From DATAGF01 sp963834875 (GTDB lineage: Bacteria; Actinomycetota; Thermoleophilia; Miltoncostaeales; Miltoncostaeaceae): a stretch of DNA of 64,000 nucleotides. Below, piece after piece: positions 25,136 to 34,030 of this stretch (positions within the stretch are counted from its first letter, which is position 1; each line of letters begins with the position of its first letter). The position numbers and the translations under genes are program-made. The notes under the pieces were generated by a model. That model saw only the letters and a program-made list of their open reading frames with translations. It searched no databases and had not been told where the DNA came from. Where the stretch lies: contig CAWIDG010000027.1 in assembly GCA_963834875.1 (NCBI GenBank), forward strand, positions 434,001-498,000, written 5' to 3'.

Positions 25136-25941
25136 TCCTCGTCCTCGCGGCTCTGCTGGCTCTCCCGGTCGCCGCGGCGGCCCAGACGCCGGCCCTGCCG
25201 CCGAGCCCCGACCTGCCGCCGCCCGCCGCTCCAGCCCCCGCTCCGGCGCCGCGGGCGAACCCGGCCCCGGCTCCGGCCCCCGCTCCGGCCCCGGCCCCGG
25301 AGCCGGCCCCGGCCCCCGAGCCGGAGCCTGAGGAGGTCGGGCCGGGTCCCGAGGAGCTCGCCGCGCAGGCCGCGGCGGAGGCGGCGCAGCGCAGGCGCGC
25401 GGCCGCCGCCGCCCGCCGCCGGGCGATCGCGCGCAGACGCGCCGCCGCGCGCGCGCGGCTCGAGCGCGAGCGCAAGGAGGCCGTCGCGGCGGCGGCGGCG
25501 GCCGGGGACGGCATCTCCGGGGTCATGCCCGAGGTCACGGCGAGCGCCCGCCAGGCGGCCACGGCCGCGGCCGTCACGGAGACCGCTCAGCACGAGGTCG
25601 AGCAGGAGGGCTTCGCGCTGCGGCTGACGGCGCTGCTGATCCTGGACGCCCTCTTCCTCATCGGCATCTTCGAGATCCTCCGCCGCCGCTACCGGAGCTA
25701 TCGCGCCGGGCCGCGGGAGATCGGGCCGAAGCGCATCCCCGCCCGGGTCCGCGCCGCACCGGCCGCCGGGCCGAGCTCCGACCGCCTCCCCGCGGTCGTC
25801 AGCCCCCCCGGCTCGCAGCTCGCGCTGGTGCGCGAGGCCGTCGGCCGCCGCCGCACCCGCGCCGCCGTGGCGGTCATCGCCTGCGCCTCCAGCGCCCTGC
25901 TCGCCTACCTGATCGTCAACCCCTCCATCCTCGGGGGCTGA
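25117..25941 (+). CDS. proline/alanine-rich membrane-anchored protein
   Basis: A 274-residue protein of unknown function. It has a signal-like N-terminus (MARLRLILVLAALLALPVAA), a Pro-Ala/Pro-Glu repeat stretch (about residues 28-75), a highly charged Arg/Ala coiled segment (about 85-145), a transmembrane helix LTALLILDALFLIGIFEILR, a basic cytoplasmic-type loop and a second helix near the C-terminus (AAVAVIACASSALLAYLIVN). The ATG 25117 lies 14 nt after a TAGGAT -10-like element at 25097-25102. Neighbouring polysaccharide genes suggest a cell-envelope role, such as spanning the wall, but this is only context. Confidence 0.72.
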   Translation: MARLRLILVLAALLALPVAAAAQTPALPPSPDLPPPAAPAPAPAPRANPAPAPAPAPAPAPEPAPAPEPEPEEVGPGPEELAAQAAAEAAQRRRAAAAARRRAIARRRAAARARLERERKEAVAAAAAAGDGISGVMPEVTASARQAATAAAVTETAQHEVEQEGFALRLTALLILDALFLIGIFEILRRRYRSYRAGPREIGPKRIPARVRAAPAAGPSSDRLPAVVSPPGSQLALVREAVGRRRTRAAVAVIACASSALLAYLIVNPSILGG

Positions 25942-25947
25942 GCGGCC

Positions 25948-26361
25948 TCACGAGCCGTCGGCGTCGAGCGCGTCGAGGAAATCGCGCGGCGTCCTGACGG
26001 GAAAGCGATCGGCGAGGCCGACCAGGAGGCGATCGCCCGAGACGAGGATCGCGCGCGACTCCTCGGCCAGGGCGAGCAAGTAGTCATCGTCAGGATCCGG
26101 CGCCCGCCGGGGCGGCTCGGGCCGATCCGGCCGGACGACCACCGAGTGCCGGAGCAAGGCGAGGAAGGATGCCGCCCGACCTGCATCCACCCGCCGCCGG
26201 AGCTTCGGGTAGGTGAGGGCTCGCTCCAGCTCGCCGAGCAGTCTCTCAGAGACGACGAGCTCGAACCGGCCGGACAGCCAGCTCGCCACGAGCGTGGCCG
26301 GCGTGCCGGCCGGCGCAATCAGCGCGGATATCAGTACGTTGGGATCGAGGACCGCCCGCAC
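25948..26361 (-). CDS. PIN-domain ribonuclease toxin
   Basis: A 137-residue putative toxin of a type II toxin-antitoxin pair. It shows the PIN fold acids: VLDPNVLISALIAPAGTPAT at the N-terminus, SERLLGELERAL, then APDPDDDYLLALAEESRAIL and VSGDRLL. The GTG start at 26361 follows the antitoxin stop directly with no gap. PIN toxins usually cleave tRNA or rRNA. The length and the PDPDDDYLLALA motif fit the PIN_3-type family. Confidence 0.88.
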   Translation of the reverse strand: MRAVLDPNVLISALIAPAGTPATLVASWLSGRFELVVSERLLGELERALTYPKLRRRVDAGRAASFLALLRHSVVVRPDRPEPPRRAPDPDDDYLLALAEESRAILVSGDRLLVGLADRFPVRTPRDFLDALDADGS

Positions 26362-26595
26362 TCAGCGGCGGCGGCGCGAGCGCCCCCATTCCCGGGCCTC
26401 CACCGCAAGAGCCATCGCCTCGTCCTCGCTGAGGTCGTTCCGCTCCCAGAGCTGCTCGAGGAGGTCGAAGCCGAGCTCGCGCCGCAGCGCCTGCTCGATC
26501 ACCTCCCCATCGCTCTTCCCGGTGCGGGCGCCCCGCACCTTGAGGGCTCGGAGCAGCTCCTCGTCGATCGTCACCGTCGTTCGCACCTTGGCCAC
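26362..26595 (-). CDS. ribbon-helix-helix antitoxin
   Basis: A 77-residue protein. The N-terminal VRTTVTIDEELLRALKVRGA with RTGKSDGEVIEQALRRELG is a ribbon-helix-helix DNA-binding domain; the acidic/basic C-terminus (ERNDLSEDEAMALAVEAREW) would wrap the toxin. It is upstream of, and contiguous with, the PIN toxin, the usual antitoxin-first order. The GTG start at 26595 has a plausible AAGGTG ribosome binding site. Confidence 0.85.
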   Translation of the reverse strand: MAKVRTTVTIDEELLRALKVRGARTGKSDGEVIEQALRRELGFDLLEQLWERNDLSEDEAMALAVEAREWGRSRRRR

Positions 26596-26664
26596 AGCAG
26601 CACCTTAGCATCATCGCATCAAGACATAAGCCTGACGGAAGGTCCGGCAGGCCCGTGGACCCCT

Positions 26665-26697
26665 GCCACTTGGCCGTTCCGCCGCGTGCCAATTGGC
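26665..26697. promoter_or_regulatory. paired GCCANTTGGC sites upstream of sucCD
   Basis: GCCACTTGGC (26665-26674) and the perfect palindrome GCCAATTGGC (26688-26697) are spaced 23 nt centre to centre, about two helical turns. They sit between the antitoxin promoter region and the sucC promoter. The spacing looks like a dimeric-operator pair; the regulator is unknown. Confidence 0.45.
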
Positions 26698-26781
26698 CGA
26701 TGCGTCGCGATGCCGATCGGCGCCTCGGCGCGGCGCCGCTGCGCGCCGGCACTCGGCGGGGATCGGCCCACCGCCGGCGCG

Positions 26782-26787
26782 TACAAT
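26782..26787 (+). promoter_or_regulatory. putative -10 element of sucCD
   Basis: TACAAT in a GC-rich setting, about 54 nt before the sucC GTG start. No convincing -35 is visible. It would leave a leader of about 45 nt containing GGGGAGATGACGACCGAAAGG, whose GGGGAG or AAAGG could serve as ribosome binding site. Confidence 0.45.
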
Positions 26788-26840
26788 GCCGCGGGGCTCA
26801 GCCCGGGCGCGGCCCGGGGAGATGACGACCGAAAGGCACC

Positions 26841-27995
26841 GTGGACCTCTACGAGTACCAGGGCAAGCAGCTGCTCGCGGGTCACGGCATCCCGGTGCCG
26901 TCCGGCCGGGTGGCCGCGACGCCAGAGGAGGCCCGGGCCGCCGCGGAGGAGATCGGTGGCCGGGTCGTGGTGAAGGCCCAGGTGCAGATCGGCGGCCGCG
27001 GCAAGGCCGGCGGGATCAAGCTGGCGGACGACCCGGAGGAGGCCGAGGCGCGCGCGCGCGACATCCTCGGGATGGACATCCGCGGCCACACCGTGCGCCG
27101 TGTCTGGATCGAGGCGGCCTCGGACATCGCCCGCGAGTACTACGCGTCGGTCACGTTCGACCGCGCCGAGAAGAAGCCCCTGGTGATGCTGTCGGCCGCG
27201 GGCGGCATGGACATCGAGCAGGTCGCCGCCGAGCGCCCGGACGAGCTCGCCCGGCTGCACGTCGACCCCCTCGTGGGCTTCCAGCCCCACCAGGCCCGCT
27301 GGCTCACCTTCCACGCCAGGATCGACGCGGAGGCGAGGACGGGCGTGGTGGATGTGCTCGACCGCCTCTACCGGGCCTTCGTCAACCTCGACGCCATGCT
27401 CATGGAGGTCAACCCGCTGATCTGGACGACCGACGGCCGCGTCGTCGCCCTCGACGCCAAGGTCACGATCGACAACAACGCCTTCTACCGCCACCCGGAG
27501 CTCGCCGAGCTGCGCGAGTCGGTGATCGAGGACCCGCAGGAGCGGATGGCCGAGGAGCGGGGGGTCACCTACGTCAAGCTGGACGGCGACATCGGCATCC
27601 TCGGCAACGGCGCCGGCCTCGTGATGAGCACGCTCGACGTGGTCGCCCTGGCCGGCGGCCGGCCGGCGAACTTCCTCGACGCGGGCGGCGGGTCGAAGGC
27701 CGACGAGGTCGTCACGGCGCTCGAGGTCCTGCTGTCCGACGAGAAGGTCAAGGCGCTGCTCGTGAACATCTTCGGCGGCATCACCCGCTGCGACGAGGTG
27801 GCCGAGGGCCTGCTCACGGCGCTCGAGCAGCTCGGGACGACCCTGCCGATCGTCGTGCGCCTGGACGGGACGAACGAGGAGGAGGGGCGCCGGATCATCG
27901 CCGAGCGCGCCCCGGCCAACGTCGTCGTGGAGCCGACGATGCTCTCCGCCGCGCGCCGGGCGGTCGAGCTCGCCGAGCAGGCGGTCCCGGCGTGA
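26841..27995 (+). CDS. sucC: succinate-CoA ligase beta subunit
   Basis: Nucleotide-binding subunit of succinyl-CoA synthetase in the TCA cycle. The 384-residue frame is intact: MDLYEYQGKQLLAGHGIPVP, VKAQVQIGGRGKAGGIKLAD (ATP-grasp loop), LYRAFVNLDAMLMEVNPLIW, ALDAKVTIDNNAFYRHPELA, GDIGILGNGAGLVMSTLDVV, ANFLDAGGGSKADEVVTALE and LVNIFGGITRCDEVAEGLL. GTG 26841 gives the standard N-terminus. Its stop overlaps sucD by 4 nt. The succinyl-CoA product of the mutase encoded at 8956 would enter the cycle through this enzyme. Confidence 0.97.
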   Translation: MDLYEYQGKQLLAGHGIPVPSGRVAATPEEARAAAEEIGGRVVVKAQVQIGGRGKAGGIKLADDPEEAEARARDILGMDIRGHTVRRVWIEAASDIAREYYASVTFDRAEKKPLVMLSAAGGMDIEQVAAERPDELARLHVDPLVGFQPHQARWLTFHARIDAEARTGVVDVLDRLYRAFVNLDAMLMEVNPLIWTTDGRVVALDAKVTIDNNAFYRHPELAELRESVIEDPQERMAEERGVTYVKLDGDIGILGNGAGLVMSTLDVVALAGGRPANFLDAGGGSKADEVVTALEVLLSDEKVKALLVNIFGGITRCDEVAEGLLTALEQLGTTLPIVVRLDGTNEEEGRRIIAERAPANVVVEPTMLSAARRAVELAEQAVPA

Positions 27996-28867
27996 GCATC
28001 CTCGTCAACGACTCCACCAAGCTGCTCGTCCAGGGCATCACCGGTCGCGAGGGCGCGTTCCACGCCACCCGCAACAAGGCCTACGGCACCCAGGTGGTCG
28101 CCGGGGTCACCCCCGGCAAGGGCGGCCAGGAGGTCGACGGCATCCCGGTCTTCGACACCGTCGCCGACGCCGTGGAGGCCACCGGCGCCAACACCGCAAT
28201 GGTGTTCGTCCCGCCCCGATTCGCCGCGGACGCGATCTACGAGGCCGCCGACAGCGGCGTCAACCTGGTCGTCACCATCACCGAGGGCATCCCGGCGCAC
28301 GACATGCTGCGCGTCTACACCCACCTCAAGCGCGGCGGCCAGACCCTGCTGGGCCCGAACTGCCCGGGGGTCATCAGCCCCGGCGTCGCCTCCGTGGGCA
28401 TCATGCCCACCCAGGTGTTCGCGCCGGGCCGTGTGGGCCTCGTCAGCCGCAGCGGCACCCTCACCTACCAGATCTCCAAGGAGCTGGCGCTTCTCGGCAT
28501 CGGCCAGAGCACGGTCGTGGGGATCGGCGGCGACCCGGTGGTCGGCAGCTCGTTCATCGACGTCCTCGAGCGCTTCGAGGCCGACCCGGAGACCGACCTG
28601 GCCGTCATGGTCGGGGAGATCGGCGGCGCCGAGGAGGAGAAGGCGGCCGAGTTCATCAGCGAGCGGATGCGGACGCCGGTCGTCGGCTACATCGCCGGCT
28701 TCCAGGCGCCCCCCGGCAAGCAGATGGGCCACGCCGGCGCGATCATCACCGGCTCCTCGGGCACGGCCCAGGCCAAGAAGGACGCCCTCGAGGCCCGCGG
28801 CGTGCGGGTGGGCACCAACCCCACCGAGGTGGCCGAGATCGCACGGGATGTCCTCGCCGCGACCTGA
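27992..28867 (+). CDS. sucD: succinate-CoA ligase alpha subunit
   Basis: CoA-binding and phosphohistidine subunit of succinyl-CoA synthetase. It is 291 residues and intact: SILVNDSTKLLVQGITGREG, KAYGTQVVAGVTPGKGGQEV, FVPPRFAADAIYEAADSGVN, TITEGIPAHDMLRVYTHLKR, LLGPNCPGVISPG, VGLVSRSGTLTYQISKELAL, GIGGDPVVGSSFIDVLERFE, and GHAGAIITGSSGTAQAKKDA, where the His of GHAGAI is the phosphorylated residue. GTG 27992 overlaps the sucC stop. The last 20 nt overlap the start of the next gene. Confidence 0.97.
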   Translation: MSILVNDSTKLLVQGITGREGAFHATRNKAYGTQVVAGVTPGKGGQEVDGIPVFDTVADAVEATGANTAMVFVPPRFAADAIYEAADSGVNLVVTITEGIPAHDMLRVYTHLKRGGQTLLGPNCPGVISPGVASVGIMPTQVFAPGRVGLVSRSGTLTYQISKELALLGIGQSTVVGIGGDPVVGSSFIDVLERFEADPETDLAVMVGEIGGAEEEKAAEFISERMRTPVVGYIAGFQAPPGKQMGHAGAIITGSSGTAQAKKDALEARGVRVGTNPTEVAEIARDVLAAT

Positions 28868-29945
28868 CCGCAGCGGCGGCTACGAGCTCGCCCGCGCCCG
28901 CGCGGGCGAGGACTTGCAGAGTGAGTGGGCCGCGCTCGCCGACCGCGTCGCGGCGCCGGTCCCGCTCGAGCCGGGATACCTCGCCGCCTGGGCCGAGGCC
29001 TACTCCGCGACCGAGCGGCTGATCGCGGTCACGGCGCGCCGGGACGGCGAGCTCGCCGCCGTGCTGCCGATCGTGCTCAACCGATCGGGCCTCTCGACGA
29101 TCGCCCTCCGGTACGTCGACGAGGTCGGCCTGATCTGCGACGGGCCCGCGTCGGCGGACGCCGCGATGGCGGGCGCCCTGTCGCTGCCCATCGCCCGGCT
29201 GCTGCTGCGGCCGGTGCCCGAGGGAGGGCCCACCCACCGGGCCCTGGCCGCCGCGGCCGCGCGGGCCGGGCAGCCGCTGATCGTGCGGCCGGTCGAGGTC
29301 CAGGCGCACATCGACCTGACCGGCGACTGGGACGAGTACTGGGCGAGCCGCGGCTCCAAGCTGCGCGGCGACGTGAAGCGGCGGCGGCGGCGGCTCGAGG
29401 AGCTGGGCGAGGTGAGCGTGACCCCCTACGAGCCCCAAGCGCTCGACGCGGCCCTCGACGACGCCTTCCGCATCGAGGCCAGCGGCTGGAAGGGCCGCGA
29501 GGGCACGGCGATCGCCGACCGCCCGCAGGAGGAGCGCTTCCAGCGGCTCCTGGCCCGCTGGGCCGACTCGCGCGGCTGGCTGCGGCTCTGGTTCCTGCGC
29601 CTCGACGACCGGCCGATCGCCTTTCGCCTGGGCATCGAGGCGCGCGGGGTCTTCACCTCGCTCAAGATCGGCTACCTCGAGGAGTACGCGGCCCAGTCGC
29701 CCGGCAAGGTGCTCGAGGCGGCCGTGATCGAGTCGCTCCACCGCGGCGACTGCCGCCGCTTCGACTACGCCGGCGGCACCACCGCCCACAAGGACCGCTT
29801 CGCCACGGGCAGCTGCCCCCTGCTCGAGCTGTCCGCGTTCCCCGACTCGCTGCGCGGGCGCGCCGGCCGCGTCGCCGCCCTGCTGAGGGCCCGGGCGCTG
29901 CCGCTCGCCAAGCGCGTCCGCCGGCGCCTGCGCGAGCTCAGGTAG
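28848..29945 (+). CDS. FemX/CelD-like GNAT acyltransferase (second copy type)
   Basis: A 365-residue relative of the protein encoded at 20650-21759. It has PVPLEPGYLAAWAEAYSATE, DEYWASRGSKLRGDVKRRRR, IEASGWKGREGTAIADRPQE, SRGWLRLWFLRLDDRPIAFR, FTSLKIGYLEEYAAQSPGKV and DYAGGTTAHKDRFATG. The pattern matches GNAT_6 acyltransferases linked to polysaccharide production. ATG 28848 lies inside sucD, a 20 nt overlap; no alternative ATG or GTG nearby preserves the start. It converges on the glycosyltransferase gene ending at 29938. Confidence 0.82.
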   Translation: MSSPRPDRSGGYELARARAGEDLQSEWAALADRVAAPVPLEPGYLAAWAEAYSATERLIAVTARRDGELAAVLPIVLNRSGLSTIALRYVDEVGLICDGPASADAAMAGALSLPIARLLLRPVPEGGPTHRALAAAAARAGQPLIVRPVEVQAHIDLTGDWDEYWASRGSKLRGDVKRRRRRLEELGEVSVTPYEPQALDAALDDAFRIEASGWKGREGTAIADRPQEERFQRLLARWADSRGWLRLWFLRLDDRPIAFRLGIEARGVFTSLKIGYLEEYAAQSPGKVLEAAVIESLHRGDCRRFDYAGGTTAHKDRFATGSCPLLELSAFPDSLRGRAGRVAALLRARALPLAKRVRRRLRELR

Positions 29946-31163
29946 CCCGGCCCGCGCCGGCCTCCTCGTAGGCCGAGAGGATCGCGCGCGCGACGGCGGC
30001 CCAGGAGAAGCGCGTGCACGAGAGCTCCAGCGCCCGCTCGCCCATCCGGGCCGTCCCCTCCGGGTCGTCGAGCAGGGCGAGCATCGCGTCGGCCAGCTCG
30101 CGGGGGAGCGGGGCGGCACGAGCCGGCCGGTCCCTCCCTCCTCGACGACCTCCGGCAGCCCGCCGACGCGCGTGGCGATCACCGGCCGCCCGCACGCGTA
30201 GGCGACGTGCAGCACGCCGCTCTGGGTCGCGCTGCGGTACGGGAGGACGACGAAGCGCGCGAGCTCCATCAGCGGCCGCACCTCCTCGTCGGGCACGTAG
30301 CGGCTGTCCACCGCGACGACGTCCTCGAGCCCGCGCTCGCGCACGGCGCGCTGGAGCGCCCCCTCCTCCGCGCCGCGCGGAGCGGGCCCGGCGATGACGA
30401 CGCGCGCGTCCGGGCGGCGCTCGCGGACGACGACGGCGGCGTCGAGGAGGTCCTCGAGGCCCTTGCTCGGCAGGAGCCGGCCGAAGAAGACGGCGGTCGG
30501 GGCGTCCGGGGCCAGGCCGTAGCGCGCGCGCAGGTCGACGCCGCCGTGCCCCGCCGGCGGAGCCTCGCTGCCGTGCTCGATCAGGCGCAGGCGCCGGCCC
30601 GGCACGCCGGGGTAGAGCTCGGAGAAGCGGCGCCGGTTGGCCTCGCCGTGCAGGAACAGCACGTCGAACGCCCGGTAGATGCCGCGGAAGAGGGTGACGT
30701 CCACGGCCCGGTACAGCCGCCGGGCGGTGCGGATCTCGGGCTCGTGCACCACCGCCGCGAGCAGGGCCGGCCCGCGGCGCAGGGCCCACAGGAACGGGCC
30801 CTCGATGGGGTGCTCGATGCTGCCGAACTGCACGACGTCGGCCCGCAGCGAGCGCAGGTGGCGCAACAGCCTGCCCCATTCGACGACGGTCTCGGCCCCG
30901 CGCGAGGCGAGCCGCCCCAGCCTCCGGACGCGTCGGAAGACCGCCTCGACCGGGCCGCCCGGCGGCGACGCCGGGCCCGCGCTGCGGCGGGCGATGCGCA
31001 GCACGCGCTGGACCTCGAACGACCGCGGCACGTCGGCGAGCTCGGTCCCGGCGCTCGTGACCAGCACGACCTCGGCGCCCTCGGCGGCCATGGCCGCGCA
31101 GAGGTGGTGGGCGTAGTGGATCATCCCTCCGGCGCTCCGAGGCTCCACGACGGCGACCTTCAC
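29938..31163 (-). CDS. GT4-type glycosyltransferase (one frameshift near the C-terminus)
   Basis: About 408 residues. VKVAVVEPRSAGGMIHYAHH gives the acceptor-side Rossmann start; the donor-side domain has APTAVFFGRLLPSKGLEDLL, RRPDARVVIAGPAPRGAEEG, YVPDEEVRPLMELARFVVLP, and YACGRPVIATRVGGLPEVVE. An extra C near 30110 shifts the frame; the rest (RELADAMLALLDDPEGTARM, CTRFSWAAVARAILSAYEEA) runs to TGA at 29938. GTG 31163 overlaps the stop of the next upstream glycosyltransferase. Sugar specificity cannot be told from sequence. Confidence 0.87.
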
Positions 31164-32287
31164 CGGGCCATCGCCCGCCGGTAGAGGTCGCAGAGCCGGG
31201 CGGCCTGGGTGCGGATGTCGTAGCGCTCGCGCGCCACCTCCCGGCCCTGCGCGCCCATCCGCGCGGCCAGCCCGGGCTCGCGCAGCAGCCGCAGGCACGC
31301 GTCGGCCAGCGCCCCCTCGTCCCCCGGGGGCACCAACAGGCCGTTGCGGCCGTCGAGGCACATCTCCGGCACGCCGCCGACCCGGCTGGCCACGATCGGG
31401 AGGCCCGCCGCCGAGGCCTCGGCCAGCACGGTGGGGAGGGCGTCGAGCAGGGTGGGATGCACGAACGCGTCGCAGGCCGACAGCACGCGCGGGACGTCCG
31501 TGCGGCTGCCGGCGAACACGACCCGGGTGGCGAGCGCGCCCGCCGCGGCGGCCGCCTCGAGGGCCGGCCGGTGGTCGCCGTCGCCCACGACCAGGTACAC
31601 GACGCCGGGCACCTCGGCGGCGACGCGCGGCAGCGCCGCGATCATGTGCTGGATGCCCTTGTCGCGGCGCAGGACGGAGACGCTGGCGAGGACGGGGGCG
31701 TCGGCGGCGATGCCGAGCTCGCGCCGCACCGCCGGGCCCTCGCCGGCGGCCGCCTCGAAGCGCGCGAGGTCGATGCCGTTGCGCAGCGTCACGAGCTTGC
31801 GCCTGGGGTAGGGCCGGTGCGCCTCGTAGTGGCGGTGGGCCTCGTCGGAGACGCAGATGATCGCGGTGGCGAGGGCGCCGAGCGCGAGGTCGCCCAGGCG
31901 GTTGCGCCACCAGGAGCGCGTCCAGCGCGGGGACTCGTACATCGTGTGCAGCGTCGACAGCGACGGCAGCCCGGCCAGCCGGGTCGCCACCGAACCGAGG
32001 CCGTCGGCGAACTCGAGCTGGGTGTGCACGACGTCGGCGCCGCGACCGCGCAGGTAGCGCACCAGGCGCGGGAGCGCGGTCGGGTCGCGCAGCCGCTCGA
32101 CGGGGACGGTCTCGACCGGGATGCCGAGGCGGCCGATCTCCTCGGCCACCGGGTTCCCGCTGCGCTCGTGCATCGCGCAGACCACGGGTTCGAAGCCCTC
32201 CGAGCGGAGGTGGGGCAGGTACTGGAGCAGCAGCCGCTCGGCGCCGCCCCAGCCGAGCGAGTCGATCAGGAAGACGACGCGCGGCAC
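31160..32287 (-). CDS. GT4-type glycosyltransferase
   Basis: Intact, 375 residues. It begins MPRVVFLIDSLGWGGAERLL, the GGAE loop typical of GT4 enzymes, and continues with DVVHTQLEFADGLGSVATRL, ICVSDEAHRHYEAH, TLRNGIDLARFE, VLASVSVLRRDKGIQHMIAA, VVYLVVGDGDHRPALEAAAA and FVHPTLLDALPTVLAEASAA with the retained acidic donor-binding residues, then GLPIVASRVGGVPEMCLDGR. GTG 32287 is the first codon of this form. It is transcribed together with the downstream glycosyltransferase (4 nt overlap). Confidence 0.93.
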   Translation of the reverse strand: MPRVVFLIDSLGWGGAERLLLQYLPHLRSEGFEPVVCAMHERSGNPVAEEIGRLGIPVETVPVERLRDPTALPRLVRYLRGRGADVVHTQLEFADGLGSVATRLAGLPSLSTLHTMYESPRWTRSWWRNRLGDLALGALATAIICVSDEAHRHYEAHRPYPRRKLVTLRNGIDLARFEAAAGEGPAVRRELGIAADAPVLASVSVLRRDKGIQHMIAALPRVAAEVPGVVYLVVGDGDHRPALEAAAAAGALATRVVFAGSRTDVPRVLSACDAFVHPTLLDALPTVLAEASAAGLPIVASRVGGVPEMCLDGRNGLLVPPGDEGALADACLRLLREPGLAARMGAQGREVARERYDIRTQAARLCDLYRRAMAR

Positions 32288-32372
32288 GCGACTATCCTGC
32301 CCGAGCGCCCCGCCGGAGGAGACGGACGACCCGCCGCGCGACCGCGACGCGCGGCGGGCCGTCGGGGGAGAC

Positions 32373-33872
32373 TCAGCCGCGGACGACGGTGAGCTTGATC
32401 TTCGCGGCCTTGGCCTTCGACCCGCAGAGCGCCGTGACGGCGACGCTGCTCGTCTTCAGGCCGAACGCCGCGCCCGCCTTCGCCTTCAGCTTGATGGTCA
32501 TCGTCTTGGCCTTGCCGCCGGCGATGGCGCCGAAGGTCGCGGTGATCTTGCCCTTCTTGAGCACGATGCCCTTCTGCTTGCCCGCGAGCGTGAACCCGGC
32601 CGGCAGCTTGAAGACGGCCTTCGCGCCCCTCGCGCCGGCGGTCCGGGTCTTGTTGGCGACCTTCACCTTGATCCTCGCGACGTCGCCCCGCTCGCCCCGC
32701 TTGGCGCCGAGGATCGTCGTCGCCAGGTTGACCTTGGTGCAGACGGGGCCACCGGCAGGCCGATGCCAGGCGGCGTTCCGCCCGCGCCGGGCGCGCGGCG
32801 GGCGGCCGGCGGTGGACCTGACGTCCAGGCTCCAGCCGCCGAGGGTGCCGGTCTCGCAGGGGGTCGACGTCGGTGACGGTGAGCGTCCAGGGCCCGTTGG
32901 GGTTCTCGCCGATGAAGGCACCGAGCGCCCCCTCGGGCACGAGCGAGGGTCGTGTCTGGTCGCCGGTCCAGAAGAGCATCGGTAATCAGAGTTCCGGCGC
33001 GGAGTCGTCCCAGCGCGTCGTGAGTGAGCTCTGCGACCCGTTGCCGCGCCGGTTGCTGATCCAGACCGTCGTACCCGCCGGCGAGGTCAGCTTGACCTGA
33101 GGTCGCCCGGCGTGAAGACGTGGGTGATCGACGTCCGCAGGTCGAGGTCGCTGAGGTAGCTCTGCGCACCGGACACCTGAACGGTCTGGACGACCGAGCC
33201 GCCTCCGGCGTCAGGGATCGGCGCGCCGGCCGGCCCGGTGAAATTCTGGACGGTGGGCGGGCTGGGCGCCTGGGTGCAGGTCTTGAGGTCCAGGGACCAG
33301 TTGTTGAGCGTGCCCGTGTCCGCCGGGCCGACGGCCGACGGTGTCCTTCACGCGAAGGCTCCACGTCCCGTTGGGGTTGTCGCCGATGAGGGCGGCCATG
33401 GCGCCCTCGGGGACGAGGTTGAGCTTCGGGCCGTTCGTGGTCCAGTCCTGGTCGGAGACGACCGCGAGGGCCGAGTCGTCCCAACGCGTCGCCGAAGAAC
33501 CCGTCGCTCCCACCGCGGTTGGGGGGCACGGAGGTCGCGAAGCGCACGGTCTTGAGCGAGCCCCCTCCGGGCGGCGTGTGCCGCAGCTCGATGTCGAGCT
33601 CACCGTTCCAGGTGTGGCTGATGCTGGTGAGGACGTCAACGTCGCGCAGCGTGCCCGCGACCCCGTTCACCGCGATCTCCCGGCGTCACGACGGTGTTCG
33701 TGTCAGGGATGTCGAGCGGCGTGTTGTTGGCGAAGCTGGCGGCGCCGCCCGCGCAGACGGCAGGCTCGTCGGGCGAGACCGCGCCTGCGGGGCCCGCCAG
33801 GGTCATGCCGAGGGCGACGGAGGCCGCAGTGGCCCCGATCGCGGTGCCGAGATGTGTGCGCTTCATCCTCAC
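32373..33872 (-). CDS. secreted protein with two P-domains (heavily frameshifted)
   Basis: Predicted exported protein of about 495 residues. Start: GTG 33872 or ATG 33866 (MKRTHLGTAIGATAASVALG signal peptide) after GGGAGCACC. Two proprotein-convertase-type P/Homo B domains are visible in pieces: ISHTWNGELDIELRHTPPGG with GAMAALIGDNPNGTWSLRV, and SYLSDLDLRTSITHVFTPGD with LGAFIGENPNGPWTLTVTDV and GTLGGWSLDV. The C-terminal domain (KVKVANKTRTAGARGAKAVF, TFGAIAGGKAKTMTIKLKAK) is DUF11-like and ends AAKIKLTVVRG. No protease domain accompanies the P-domains. At least four indels occur; all blocks survive in order. Confidence 0.72.
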
Positions 33873-34030
33873 GTCAGGTGCTCCCTTCCGACTTCCGGGT
33901 CCCGACGGATGATGTTGGGTGCGTAGGTATTCGTCGCCCGCCGTCCGGGGGGACTTGAGCCCACCCTTTCGGCGGCCCCCCGTCGATGGTTCAGGTTCCC
34001 CGGGAACCGTCTATCGTCCCGCCGCCCTCT

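Noticed and set aside
25220..25340. The CCGGCCCCGG-type repeats as a possible CRISPR or satellite
   Set aside because: They encode a Pro-Ala/Pro-Glu stretch in frame within the protein at 25117-25941 and have no spacers.
28746..31910. A 1054-residue minus-strand open frame
   Set aside because: It joins the antisense of the upstream glycosyltransferase, a genuine glycosyltransferase segment and the antisense of the acyltransferase and sucD. Only 29938-31163 is gene-like.
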